DNA of 64,000 bases from Frigidibacter oleivorans (lineage in GTDB: Bacteria > Pseudomonadota > Alphaproteobacteria > Rhodobacterales > Rhodobacteraceae). The notes below the pieces were generated by a model. That model saw nothing but the letters and a program-made list of their open reading frames with translations, was not told where the DNA came from and ran no database searches. A program made the translations under genes and the position numbers. Below, in pieces: positions 1-10,269 of the stretch. The DNA lies in contig NZ_RJRZ01000016.1 in NCBI RefSeq assembly GCF_003993775.1, positions 1-64,000 on the forward strand, written 5' to 3'. Position 1 is the stretch's first letter. Every line of letters begins with the position of its first letter.

Positions 1-81
1 GGGCGGCAGGCCCTCGGCCACCTCCTCGGCATGAAGGGCATCGTTCCGCGCCTCGCCGGGCGCGGTGGGGGACAGGGTCAT
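1..81 (-). CDS. TRAP transporter fused permease, N-terminal fragment (cut by window edge)
   Basis: An ATG at 79-81 on the minus strand opens a frame that stays open for 27 codons to the window edge. It is preceded by GGAG six bases upstream. The visible residues are hydrophilic and acidic (MTLSPTAPGEARND...), as in the cytoplasmic leader of TAXI-type fused TRAP permeases. The identity rests on context: it lies downstream of, and in the same direction as, a TAXI-family binding protein, which in this family is normally followed by the fused 4TM-12TM permease. No membrane segment is visible in this piece, so the product is inferred. Confidence 0.5.
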   Translation of the reverse strand, partial: MTLSPTAPGEARNDALHAEEVAEGLPP

Positions 82-159
82 GACGGGCTCCGCTCAGGAA
101 CGAATGGCAACGACAGGCGATCCGGGGCAGGGCGCCCGCCGGCGGGGGGCATGCCGGCG

Positions 160-232
160 GGCAGCACGCGGGCAGGCAGCACGCGGGCAGGCAGCACGCG
201 ACCGGCACACGCGGGCAGGCAGCACGCGGGCG
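160..232. repeat. Five tandem copies of a ~15-bp repeat
   Basis: The unit GGCAGCACGCGGGCA occurs exactly at 160-174 and 175-189. Diverged copies follow at 190-203, 204-217 and 218-232. The array lies in the 185-base gap between the TAXI binding-protein gene (stop at 267) and the permease start (81). A minus-strand transcript would therefore carry it between the two cistrons. Confidence 0.85.
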
Positions 233-266
233 GGCGGGCAGACCGGCGCCGCCCGCCCGCGGCGGC

Positions 267-1226
267 TCAGTTCAGCACGCCCATTTCCCGGTAGTAGCGT
301 TCCGCGCCCTGATGCAGCGGGATCGGCAGCCCCTCGGCCGCCGTCTCGATGCGGATATTGCCCGCCGCCGCATGCGAGGATTTCAGCCGGTCGAGGTTTT
401 CGAACAGCAGCTTCGTCATCTGATAGGCGGTTTCCTCGCTGACGCCGTCATGGCTGACGAGGATGTTGCCCACCGTGGCCGTGGGCACATCGGCGTCCTG
501 ACCGTCATAGGTGCCTGCCGGGATCACCGCCGCCGCATAGGGCGCGCCGATCTTTTCCACCACCTCGGCCGGGATGCCGACCAGCGTGATGTCATGGGTG
601 GCGGACAGGTCCTTGATGAAGGCCACGCCCAGCCCCGCCGATTGCAGCGTCGACTGCAGCTGCCGGTTCTTGATCAGCTCGCCCGACTCGGCGAAGGGCA
701 GGTATTCGACTTTGGACAGGTCGTCATAGCTCATCCCCGCGGCCTCGAAGATCGCGCGGGCATTGAGTTCGGTGCCCGAGGCCGGTGCGCCCACCGACAT
801 GGTCTTGCCTTTCAGATCCTCCAGCGTCTCGATCCCGGCGCTGCCCTCGGCAACGATCTGGATGTAATTGGGATAGATCGCGGCGATGGCGCGCAGGTTT
901 TCCAGCGGGCGGGGAAAGCCCGCCTCCTGATTGCCTTCCCAGGCGAACTTGACGCTGTCGCCGAGCGCGAAGGCGATCTCGCCCTTGCCCTGCGCCAGCA
1001 GGTTGAGGTTCTCGACCGAGGCCTTGGTCGCCTGCACCTGGGTGCGCGCGCCCTCGATCCCGTCGGCATAGATTTCCGACAGCCCGACGCCCATCGGATA
1101 GTAGACGCCCGAGGTGCCGCCGGTCAGCACGTTGATGAACTCCTGCGCGGCCGCGACCTGCGGCCCCGCCGCCAGCGACATGCCGAGAACGGCCGCGGGT
1201 ACGGCCGTGCCGATCCGGTGAAACAT
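267..1226 (-). CDS. TAXI family TRAP transporter solute-binding protein
   Basis: This is a periplasmic substrate-binding subunit of a TRAP transporter of the TAXI class (319 aa, normal length). A cleavable signal peptide (about residues 1-27, ending AAAQ) is followed by the characteristic opening INVLTGGTSGVYYPMG. Further on are the family segments QATKASVENLNLL and SVGAPASGTELNA. The start at 1226 is chosen because the ATG follows an AGGGAGGAAATCG ribosome binding site; 30 additional upstream codons in frame have no such site. It is presumably co-transcribed with the permease at 1-81. TAXI proteins often bind glutamate or other dicarboxylates, but the ligand cannot be read from the sequence. 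Confidence 0.93.
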   Translation of the reverse strand: MFHRIGTAVPAAVLGMSLAAGPQVAAAQEFINVLTGGTSGVYYPMGVGLSEIYADGIEGARTQVQATKASVENLNLLAQGKGEIAFALGDSVKFAWEGNQEAGFPRPLENLRAIAAIYPNYIQIVAEGSAGIETLEDLKGKTMSVGAPASGTELNARAIFEAAGMSYDDLSKVEYLPFAESGELIKNRQLQSTLQSAGLGVAFIKDLSATHDITLVGIPAEVVEKIGAPYAAAVIPAGTYDGQDADVPTATVGNILVSHDGVSEETAYQMTKLLFENLDRLKSSHAAAGNIRIETAAEGLPIPLHQGAERYYREMGVLN

Positions 1227-1332
1227 GCGATTTCCTCCCTGTTGTCGTCTCCCGCGGACATCCGCCTGCCGGCTGTGCCCGATCCTCCTTCCTGCCATAG
1301 TGCATGGCCCATTCATCCAATCAAGACTCGGT

Positions 1333-1773
1333 TTACCGCAGGCGTTCCGCCCCGATCCTGCGGTCCAGCGACAGCCGCCCCGGCCCGCCGATCACCAGCG
1401 CGATCAGGCAGGCGGCCCACAGGCCATGGGTCTGCCACGCCTCGGGATAGACGAAAATCTGGATCACCGCGGTCATTGCCAGCAGGCCGAGCGCCGACAG
1501 CCGGGTGGCGAGGCCCAGGACCAGCAGAACCGGCAGCAGATGTTCGGCGAGGGTCGCCGCCACGGCGGCCCAGTCGGAGGGGATCAGCGGCAGCGCATAT
1601 TCATGCTGGAACAGGAACCAGGTGGAATCCGCGATCCGCCAGCCGTCGACCTTGGTCCGGCCCGAGGCGAAGAAGACCGCGGCCGGGAACAGGCGCAGGG
1701 GCAGCGCGGCCGTGTCCCAGGGCAGGCGGGACAGCCTGGCATTGACGCGGGCCAGCAGGGTCACGGGTCGCAT
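1333..1773 (-). CDS. DoxX family membrane protein, last gene of the bufferin operon
   Basis: A 146-aa integral membrane protein of the DoxX family with four predicted hydrophobic segments: around [49 protein letters not shown] and [13 protein letters not shown]. The start lies within the end of the DUF2063 gene (13-base overlap), so the two are translationally coupled. DoxX proteins are the usual fourth partner in bufferin operons (bufD-like). They are thought to act at the inner membrane in redox or export steps, though the role is not settled. The family assignment is secure and the role is inferred from the operon. Confidence 0.88.
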   Translation of the reverse strand: MRPVTLLARVNARLSRLPWDTAALPLRLFPAAVFFASGRTKVDGWRIADSTWFLFQHEYALPLIPSDWAAVAATLAEHLLPVLLVLGLATRLSALGLLAMTAVIQIFVYPEAWQTHGLWAACLIALVIGGPGRLSLDRRIGAERLR

Positions 1774-2531
1774 GGATCGCTCCTTGGGTCGGTGAGGGCG
1801 CCCCGGCGGGCGAGAAGCCCCAGCACCGGCGCGGGATCATGGGAAGGGTCGGCCGCCTCGGCCGCCGCGGCGGCGGCCAGCAGCGTGCCACCGGACAGAA
1901 GCGCCGCGACGAAGGCCGCGTCGCCGGCGTCGAGCCTGTCGACATGCACCCGGTCGGCGGGGTCGCGCAGCACCAGCGCGATTTCGGGCCGGGCGGGATC
2001 GACCGGTGCCGGGGCCGTCCCCGGCTGGTTGGCCCGCCAGATCGTCACCACCGCGTGACGCGAGCGCAGGAGCGCGGCCGAGGGGTGCAGCCCGATCCGC
2101 AGCGTCGCCGCGGCACCGGCGCCGGCCATTGCGGCGGGCGGCAGGGGCGGGCGATCCGCCGCGTGATGGGCGACGCCGCGCAGCCATTCCAGCCGCGCCA
2201 CATCGGGCAGGTAGGGCAGCGCCGCGACCGGCGGGAAGCGTTCGAGGAACCCCGCGAAGCCCTCGCCCCAGCGGAACAGCAGCGGCGAGACGGGCGGATC
2301 GGCCTGCAGGTAGAGCGGCGCCATCGCCGCGAAGAATTCGGCGCCCACCAGCCGCTCCACCACCGGATAGCGGCGGGCCAGCGCCCGGCACAGGCTGTGG
2401 GCGACGTTGTTGCGGTAGACGGCGAAGCGGCGCGCCGCCTCGTCGGGGGCGGTGGCGGTGACGCCCCCCGGCAGCGTGCCGGTGGCAAGGCCGCGGCGGA
2501 AGGCGGCGGTCAGGTCAGCATGCGCGGGCAA
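1761..2531 (-). CDS. bufC1: DUF2063 (HvfC/BufC-type) partner protein of the MNIO enzyme
   Basis: The 256-aa product has the N-terminal DUF2063 domain: a helical start [12 protein letters not shown], then [28 protein letters not shown] and a [13 protein letters not shown] segment. In bufferin and methanobactin-like systems this protein pairs with the DUF692 enzyme and presents the peptide substrate. I chose the TTG at 2531 because GGGGGAGG lies seven bases upstream of it. An upstream in-frame ATG at 2570 has no ribosome binding site and would give 269 aa. The gene overlaps the end of the MNIO gene by 17 bases and the DoxX start by 13, indicating tight coupling. Confidence 0.85.
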   Translation of the reverse strand: MPAHADLTAAFRRGLATGTLPGGVTATAPDEAARRFAVYRNNVAHSLCRALARRYPVVERLVGAEFFAAMAPLYLQADPPVSPLLFRWGEGFAGFLERFPPVAALPYLPDVARLEWLRGVAHHAADRPPLPPAAMAGAGAAATLRIGLHPSAALLRSRHAVVTIWRANQPGTAPAPVDPARPEIALVLRDPADRVHVDRLDAGDAAFVAALLSGGTLLAAAAAAEAADPSHDPAPVLGLLARRGALTDPRSDPCDP

Positions 2532-3387
2532 TGCGGGCCTCCCCCGTCCGGGCGGGCGCCGATGCGGCATCGCGCAGGATGCGGTCCGCCTGCGCGGCCT
2601 CGGCCAGCAGCACCGGAAACTCCGGCACGTCGTTGTCCCATTCGATCAGCGTCGGCAGCGGGCCGGTGCGGGCGATCGTCTCGGCATAGAGCGTCCAGAC
2701 CGGATCGGCCACTGCCCGCCCGTGATCGTCGATCAGCAGCGGGCCGGAGGGCAGGTCCTCCGTCGCGTGGCCGCCGAGGTGGATCTCGCCCACCGCCTGC
2801 AGCGGGAAGGCGTCCAGATAGGCGCGGGCGTCGCTGCGGTGATTGGTGGCCGAGACGAAGACGTTGTTGACGTCGAGCAGCAGGCCGCATCCGGTGCGGC
2901 GCACCACTTCGGCGAGGAAATCGGTCTCCGACAGCGTGGACTGTTCGAACAGGATGTAGGTGGAGGGATTTTCCAGCAGCACACGCTGCCCGATGGCGGC
3001 CTGCAGCTCGTCGAGATGGTCGCAGACGATGTCCAGCGTCTCGGGCGTGTAGGGCAGGGGCAGCAGGTCGTTCAGGTATTCGCCGCCATGGCTGGACCAG
3101 GCCAGATGTTCGGAAAAGCTGTCGGGCCGGTAGCGGTCCACCAGCCGGCGCAGCCGGGCGAGGTGGTCGGGGTCGAGCCGCCCGGGCCCGCCGATGGACA
3201 GGCCCACGCCATGCAGCGACAGCGCATAGTCGCGGCGCAGCGCCGCCAGCTGGCGGTGCGGCTGGCCGCCGTCGCCCATGTAGTTTTCGGCATGGACCTC
3301 GAAGAAGCCGAGATCGGGGCGGTCTTCCTGGATCGGGGCGAAATGCTCGGACTTGAAGCCGAGGCCGCTGCGGGCGGGAAGGGTCAT
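2515..3387 (-). CDS. bufB1: DUF692 / MNIO-family multinuclear iron enzyme (bufferin-modifying)
   Basis: A 290-aa TIM-barrel protein of the MNIO (former DUF692) family. Visible landmarks are HAENYMG (about residues 32-38), [11 protein letters not shown] with His59, [51 protein letters not shown] and LIEWD. These contain the His, Asp, Glu and Asn residues that hold the iron cluster. Members oxidise cysteines of small peptides, and in bufferins they are reported to form 5-thiooxazoles. The substrate here should be the four-cysteine DUF2282 peptide encoded immediately upstream (73-base gap). The start has GGAG eight bases upstream. Confidence 0.93.
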   Translation of the reverse strand: MTLPARSGLGFKSEHFAPIQEDRPDLGFFEVHAENYMGDGGQPHRQLAALRRDYALSLHGVGLSIGGPGRLDPDHLARLRRLVDRYRPDSFSEHLAWSSHGGEYLNDLLPLPYTPETLDIVCDHLDELQAAIGQRVLLENPSTYILFEQSTLSETDFLAEVVRRTGCGLLLDVNNVFVSATNHRSDARAYLDAFPLQAVGEIHLGGHATEDLPSGPLLIDDHGRAVADPVWTLYAETIARTGPLPTLIEWDNDVPEFPVLLAEAAQADRILRDAASAPARTGEARIARAC

Positions 3388-3460
3388 GGCGATGCTCCGG
3401 CGGAAGGTGCGGGCTGCGGAAGGGGCCGGGGCGCGCGGCGAGGCACCCCGGCCCGGCAGG

Positions 3461-3733
3461 TCACGACTTGATCGGTTCCAGCGAGCCGTGGCCGTTCGGC
3501 GTCATCATCGTGGTGCAGGTGCCGGCGGGGACCAGCTTCCAGGCGTTGCCCTGATAGTCCATGGTCGAGGTGCCGGCGCAGGTGGTGCCGGGGCCGGCCG
3601 CGCAGTCGTTCTGACCGGCCAGCGCGACGCCATAGCACTTCTCCATCCCGTCCTGCGATTGCGCTTCGGCAGCGGCGACGGACAGGGCCGTGGCGAGCGT
3701 GGCGGTCAGCGCGAGCGTCTTGTCGAACTTCAT
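3461..3733 (-). CDS. bufA1: DUF2282 bufferin precursor peptide
   Basis: A 90-aa secreted peptide. A signal peptide covers about residues 1-24 (Lys-rich start, hydrophobic core, AEA/Q cleavage). The mature part carries exactly four cysteines, at positions 33, 44, 52 and 73. They sit in the DUF2282 pattern KCYG...AGQNDCA...TCAG...VPAGTC. This is the architecture of type-1 bufferins, which after cysteine modification by the MNIO enzyme bind copper in the periplasm. The gene heads the operon, has AGGAG seven bases before its ATG, and lies 45-50 bases downstream of a probable ECF promoter. The family is clear; modification and metal are inferred. Confidence 0.92.
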   Translation of the reverse strand: MKFDKTLALTATLATALSVAAAEAQSQDGMEKCYGVALAGQNDCAAGPGTTCAGTSTMDYQGNAWKLVPAGTCTTMMTPNGHGSLEPIKS

Positions 3734-3784
3734 GGGTGTCTCCTCTCGTGAAGCCGAGGACCGGCGTGGTCCTCTGCCAGACAG

Positions 3785-3810
3785 TTCGGCGGCCGGGCCA
3801 CCGGCGTTAC
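3785..3810 (-). promoter_or_regulatory. Probable SigF-type promoter of the bufferin operon
   Basis: On the minus strand TGTAACG (-35, GTAACG at 3805-3810) is followed after 16 bases by CGAA (-10, 3785-3788). This resembles the GTAAC/CGAA promoter of Caulobacter SigF. Initiation would fall near 3778, giving a leader of about 45 bases that includes the AGGAG site of the precursor gene. Confidence 0.65.
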
Positions 3811-3865
3811 AGCGTGGGAGCGGGGTTTCGCGCGGATAATTTTTGCGCTTCGGTGGCCCCAGCCT

Positions 3866-3890
3866 GTAACGTTCCGCCGCGCAGGCCGAA
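3866..3890 (+). promoter_or_regulatory. Probable autoregulated SigF-type promoter of the sigma factor gene
   Basis: GTAACG at 3866-3871 and CGAA at 3887-3890 (15-base spacer) repeat the elements found on the opposite strand 56 bases away. The -10 element ends only ten bases before the sigma factor ATG, so a transcript from here would be nearly leaderless. A separate GGATAAT at 3833-3839 could be a weak housekeeping -10, but no matching -35 is evident. Confidence 0.6.
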
Positions 3891-3900
3891 GGGACAGCCG

Positions 3901-4443
3901 ATGAACGACCGCGAACGCGAATGGGCGGCGCTGCTGCGGGCGGCGAATGCAGGGGATGGGCGTGCCTATGCCCGGTTCCTCGCCGCGGTCACGCCGGTGC
4001 TGCGCGGAATCGTCCGCAGCCGCGCGCGCGGTCATTCACCCGATGCTCACGAGGACATAGTGCAGGACGTGCTGATCGCCATTCATACCAAGCGGCATAC
4101 ATGGGACCAGACGGCGCCCCTGCTGCCCTGGCTCTATGCGGTGACCCGCTACAAGGTGATCGACGCCTTCCGCCGGCAGCGGATCGCCGTGCATCTGCCG
4201 ATCGAGGATTTCCAGGAAAGCCTCGCCGCCGACATGCAGGACGCGACCGCGGCCCGCGACAGCGCCGCGCTGCTCGCCCGGCTGGACCCGCGCTCGGCCG
4301 GCATCGTGCGCGCCATCGGGCTGGACGGCGACAGCGCGGCCGAGGTCGGGCAGCGGCTGGCGATGAGCGAAGGCGCCGTCCGGGTGGCGATGCACCGCGC
4401 CATGGCGCGGCTCGGCCGCATCGCGAGGGGAGAGAAGGGATGA
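3901..4443 (+). CDS. sigF: ECF sigma factor, SigF / ECF16-like
   Basis: A 180-aa sigma factor with only regions 2 and 4. Region 2 runs from about residue 18 to 90 and includes [13 protein letters not shown] and [18 protein letters not shown]. Region 4 (about 115-170) contains the helix-turn-helix [27 protein letters not shown]. The gene is divergent from the bufferin operon, and its stop overlaps the start of the DUF1109 anti-sigma gene (ATGA). This arrangement and the gene pair match Caulobacter SigF-NrsF, which responds to heavy metals and oxidative stress. The ATG at 3901 is the only methionine start in frame and lacks a good ribosome binding site. Confidence 0.92.
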   Translation: MNDREREWAALLRAANAGDGRAYARFLAAVTPVLRGIVRSRARGHSPDAHEDIVQDVLIAIHTKRHTWDQTAPLLPWLYAVTRYKVIDAFRRQRIAVHLPIEDFQESLAADMQDATAARDSAALLARLDPRSAGIVRAIGLDGDSAAEVGQRLAMSEGAVRVAMHRAMARLGRIARGEKG

Positions 4444-5072
4444 GGACCGAGGATCTGCTCGTCCGCATCGCGGCCGACCCGCCGCAACCGCCGCTGCGCC
4501 CCGGCCGGATGCTGGCGCAGACGGCGGCGGCGATGGCCGGCTGCTGCCTGCTGTTCCTTGCGGTGATGGGCACGCGCGACGGGCTGGGCACCGCGCTGTC
4601 GCAGCCGCTGGTTGCGGTCAAGTCGCTGTTGCCGCTGCTGGTGTGCCTGGCCTGCCTGCCCGCGGCGCTGCATGGCGCCCGGCCGGAGGCGCGCCCCGCC
4701 CGGCCTTGGGTGCCGCTCGCCCTTGCCGGGGCGGCGGGGGCGCTGTGGCTTGCGAGCTATGCGCTGCGCCCGCCCGGGGCGCGGTTCGCCGATGTCTCGG
4801 TGCCCGCGGTGGCGGAATGTCTGGGCTTCATCCTCGCCCTCGCGGCGCTGCCGCTGTCGCTGGCGATCGCGCTGCTCCGGCGCGGGGCGCCGACGCGGCC
4901 CCGCGCCGCGGGCGCCTTGGCGGGGCTGGCCGTCGCGGCCGGGGTCGCGGCGGGCTATTCGCTTTACTGTACGCAGGACAACCCGCTGTTCTACCTGACC
5001 TGGTACGGTGCGGCGATCGGGTTGGCCGCGGCCGTCGGCGCGCTGGCCGGCGACCGCTGGCTGCGGTGGTAG
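4440..5072 (+). CDS. nrsF: DUF1109 membrane anti-sigma factor (NrsF-like)
   Basis: A 210-aa protein with a short cytoplasmic start and six hydrophobic segments, as expected for the DUF1109 (NrsF) family that holds SigF-type sigma factors at the membrane. Two cysteines are well placed: Cys127 (VAECLGF) and Cys177 (LYCTQDN), 50 residues apart. This is the same separation as the pair I recall as required for metal sensing in the Caulobacter protein (131 and 181). Further cysteines occur in the early membrane segments. It is coupled to the sigma factor by a four-base overlap. The assignment is firm from family and context. Confidence 0.9.
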   Translation: MRTEDLLVRIAADPPQPPLRPGRMLAQTAAAMAGCCLLFLAVMGTRDGLGTALSQPLVAVKSLLPLLVCLACLPAALHGARPEARPARPWVPLALAGAAGALWLASYALRPPGARFADVSVPAVAECLGFILALAALPLSLAIALLRRGAPTRPRAAGALAGLAVAAGVAAGYSLYCTQDNPLFYLTWYGAAIGLAAAVGALAGDRWLRW

Positions 5073-5083
5073 CCGGGGGCGCC

Positions 5084-5263
5084 TCAGGCGACCGCGACCA
5101 GAACCATCGTTCCGGCGGCCAGCGGCAGCAACACGATGATCGCGCGCCAGAAATAGGTGCGGTTGTAGAAGGGCGTCGGCGCATAGCAGTCGCCGCAGCG
5201 GGCCGCCCCGTAGCGCAGCTTGTAGCCGCATTTGCAGGTGAAAATCCGTCGAACCTCGGCCAT
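5084..5263 (-). CDS. Small zinc-ribbon membrane protein
   Basis: A 59-aa protein: a four-cysteine ribbon (FTCKCGYKLRYGAARCGDC) followed by a single C-terminal membrane helix (WRAIIVLLPLAAGTMVLVAV). The start at 5263 is chosen for the GAGGGAC site ahead of it; the longer frame upstream has none. It points back toward the sigma/anti-sigma pair and ends 11 bases after the anti-sigma stop. I do not recognise the family. A tail-anchored zinc or redox ribbon is what can be seen, and the function is unknown. Confidence 0.7.
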   Translation of the reverse strand: MAEVRRIFTCKCGYKLRYGAARCGDCYAPTPFYNRTYFWRAIIVLLPLAAGTMVLVAVA

Positions 5264-5507
5264 GTCGTCCCTCAACAGCGCAGGCTTGCCTGTGCCCCCG
5301 GCGCCGTTATGCGCCGAAACTGCGACGGGAACAGGGGCGTCGCGCGCCGCGTCTTCTATTTGAACCGGTTCCGGCTGCCGCCGCGGCAACTTTGACGTTC
5401 CGTGAACGTAGGACCCGTTCGCTGCCGCAGTTCTGTGCAGACGACCCGCGCCGCGGCGGGTGTCGACGGGCCTGTGCGGGGCGGGGCGAGTCGGGTGCCG
5501 GTGCGCC

Positions 5508-5774
5508 TCAGCCGAAGATCAGCCAGGCGATGAAACCCAGCTGCAACGCGGCCGAGATGTAGAGAACCGGGCCGCCGATCCGCAGCCCGCATCCCAGATC
5601 GCGCAGGAATTCGGCCGGCGAGGGGCGGTCCAGCCGCCACAGATCCTCTTGCGGGGCGATGGGCGGCAGGCGGTCGCGCGCGGCGGGACCGGCGGGACCC
5701 CGCGGCGTGTCCGCCGGCACCGGGCGCGAGGGCCGCGGGCCCGAAAACAGCATGGGCGGGGGTCTTTGGGTCAT
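5508..5774 (-). CDS. Small hypothetical protein with C-terminal membrane helix
   Basis: An 88-aa frame with a proline-rich, positively charged N-terminal half (about residues 1-45). It is followed by a conserved-looking patch LDRPSPAEFLRDLGCGLRIG and one C-terminal membrane helix (VLYISAALQLGFIAWLIF). The ATG at 5774 has AGGA eight bases upstream; ten extra codons are possible. No family is recognised. It could be a tail-anchored accessory protein, but no function can be assigned. Confidence 0.55.
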   Translation of the reverse strand: MTQRPPPMLFSGPRPSRPVPADTPRGPAGPAARDRLPPIAPQEDLWRLDRPSPAEFLRDLGCGLRIGGPVLYISAALQLGFIAWLIFG

Positions 5775-5952
5775 CGGTGCTTCCTGGCGCTGGAAGCATC
5801 TCATGGGTGCCGACTGTGGCGGGAATCCGGCGGTTTGAGGGTATCGCCGCGATGATCTGCGGGGTCGGTTGAGCGCTCCTTGGATGTATTCCCGCAGGGG
5901 TTGCGCGGGGCCAACGGGGCCGCGCCGGGGGCCCCGCCAGACGGTCTTGCCG

Positions 5953-8325
<2,373 letters not shown>

Positions 8326-8510
8326 GCTCGCCTCCTCTCGCGCGGGCGCCGATTGTTTAGCGTTCAACTACCGGCTCTTTCAGATACGCTCGCCACGCCT
8401 GCGGCGCAAGCGCGCAGCCGGGGCGGCCGCCCGGTCCGGGCGGCGGATGGCTTGCATCGCGCGGTCAGGCGGCGCAGACTCCGGCCATCCATGCCCCGGA
8501 GGCCGCGCCC

Positions 8511-8948
8511 GTGACCCAAGCCCCCCCGATGCCGCCGGATGCCGCGCAACTGTTGTCCGCGGCGACCGAGGTGCGCGAGAACGCCTATGTGCCCTATTCG
8601 CATTTCAAGGTGGGCGCGGCGCTGCGCGGGGCCTCGGGCACCGTCTATCGCGGCTGCAATGTCGAGAATGTCGCCTATCCCGAGGGCACCTGCGCCGAGG
8701 CCGGCGCCATCGCGGCGATGGTGGCGGCGGGCGAGACGGAGCTGGTCGCGGTCTGCGTCATCGCCGACAGCCCCGATCCGGTGCCCCCCTGCGGCGGCTG
8801 CCGGCAGAAGCTGGCGGAATTCGGCCGGGCCGAGGTGCCGGTGACGCTGGCCACCACGGCGGGCCGCCGGCTGCACACCACCATCGGCGAGCTGTTGCCG
8901 GGATCCTTCTCGGTCGCCCATATGGCCCACGCCGCGCGGTCCGAGTGA
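8511..8948 (+). CDS. cdd: Cytidine deaminase
   Basis: A 145-aa homotetrameric-type cytidine deaminase that converts (deoxy)cytidine to (deoxy)uridine. The zinc site is complete: TCAEAGAI supplies the first cysteine and catalytic glutamate, and PCGGCR the other two cysteines. The substrate-binding PYSHFKVGAAL stretch and GCNVEN are also present. Translation begins at GTG with GGAGG nine bases upstream. It is the first gene of a five-gene pyrimidine/purine nucleoside salvage operon and feeds uridine products to the phosphorylase that follows. Confidence 0.95.
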   Translation: MTQAPPMPPDAAQLLSAATEVRENAYVPYSHFKVGAALRGASGTVYRGCNVENVAYPEGTCAEAGAIAAMVAAGETELVAVCVIADSPDPVPPCGGCRQKLAEFGRAEVPVTLATTAGRRLHTTIGELLPGSFSVAHMAHAARSE

Positions 8949-8961
8949 TGGCGGCAGGGTG

Positions 8962-10269
8962 ATGGCGGCGCGCGAGGTGCTGGCACGGCTGCGCGACGGG
9001 TTTGGGCTTTCGCCCGAGGATGCGGACTGGTTCGCGCGCGGTCTGGCCACGGGCGAGGTCAGCGACGCCCAGGCGGGGGCCTTCGCCATGGCGGTGCGGC
9101 TGCGCGGGCTGGATCCCGACGGGCGCGTCGCGCTGACCCGCGCCATGCGCGACAGCGGGCAGGTGCTGGACTGGGACATGCCCGGCCCGGTGATCGACAA
9201 GCATTCGACCGGCGGCGTGGGCGACAGCGTGTCGCTGCTGCTGGCCCCGGCGCTGGCGGCCTGCGGCGCCTATGTCCCGATGATCTCGGGCCGGGGCTTG
9301 GGCCATACCGGCGGCACGCTCGACAAGCTGGAGGCGATCCCCGGCTATCGCACCGCGGTGGGGGTGGAGGAGTTGCAGCGCCTCGTGCGCGACTTCCGCT
9401 GCGTGATCGTGGGCGCTGGGCCCGAGATCGCGCCCGCCGACCGGCGGCTTTATGCGGTGCGCGACGTGACCGGCACGGTGGAAAGCCTCGACCTGATCAC
9501 CGCCTCGATCCTGTCGAAGAAGCTCGCGGCGGGGCTCGAGGCGCTGGTGCTGGACGTCAAGGTGGGCTCCGGCGCCTTCATGAAGACGATGGACCGGGCG
9601 CAGGCGCTGGCACAGGCGCTGGTCGAGACGGCGCAGGGCGCGGGCTGCATGACCACCGCGCTGATCACCGACATGAGCCAGCCCCTGGGCACCTGCGCCG
9701 GCAATGCGCTGGAGGTGATCGAGGTGATGGAGACGCTGACCGGCAGCGCCGTCAACCAGGCGTTGTGGGATCTGACCGCCGCGCTGGGCGGCGAGGCGCT
9801 GGCGCTGGCGGGGCTGGCCGAGGATGCCGAGGAGGGCGCGCTGCGCATCGACGACGCGCTGGAAAGCGGCCGCGCCGCCGCCACCTTCGGCGAGATGGTG
9901 GCGGCGCTGGGCGGGCCGATGGATTTCGTCGAACGCTTCCCCGACCGTCTGCCCTCGGCCCCGGTGATGCGCGAGGTGACGGCGGAGGGCGAGGGCTATG
10001 TCGCCGCCGTGGACGGCGAGGCACTGGGCCTTGCCGTAGTCCGGCTGGGCGGCGGGCGGTTGCGGGAAAGCGACCGGGTCAACCCCTCGGTCGGGCTGTC
10101 GCAGCTGTCGATGATCGGCGAGCGGGTGACGCCGGGCCTGCCGCTGGCCGTCGTCCATGCCGCGACCGACGCGGATGCCGAGCGGGCGGCGGGCGCGGTG
10201 CGCGCCGCCTACCGGCTGGCCGAGGCTGCGCCGGACGAGCCGGACCTGATCCATGCGAGGGTGGGATGA
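8962..10269 (+). CDS. deoA: Thymidine (pyrimidine-nucleoside) phosphorylase
   Basis: A 435-aa phosphorylase that splits thymidine or deoxyuridine with phosphate to base and deoxyribose-1-phosphate. Signature elements are KHSTGGVGDSVSLLL (phosphate site), SGRGLGHTGGTLDKLEAI, and VGSGAFMKT (pyrimidine site). An adjacent GTG at 8959 is an equivalent alternative start. Thirteen bases separate it from cdd, and its stop overlaps the deoB start. The product is the substrate of DeoB. Confidence 0.95.
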   Translation: MAAREVLARLRDGFGLSPEDADWFARGLATGEVSDAQAGAFAMAVRLRGLDPDGRVALTRAMRDSGQVLDWDMPGPVIDKHSTGGVGDSVSLLLAPALAACGAYVPMISGRGLGHTGGTLDKLEAIPGYRTAVGVEELQRLVRDFRCVIVGAGPEIAPADRRLYAVRDVTGTVESLDLITASILSKKLAAGLEALVLDVKVGSGAFMKTMDRAQALAQALVETAQGAGCMTTALITDMSQPLGTCAGNALEVIEVMETLTGSAVNQALWDLTAALGGEALALAGLAEDAEEGALRIDDALESGRAAATFGEMVAALGGPMDFVERFPDRLPSAPVMREVTAEGEGYVAAVDGEALGLAVVRLGGGRLRESDRVNPSVGLSQLSMIGERVTPGLPLAVVHAATDADAERAAGAVRAAYRLAEAAPDEPDLIHARVG

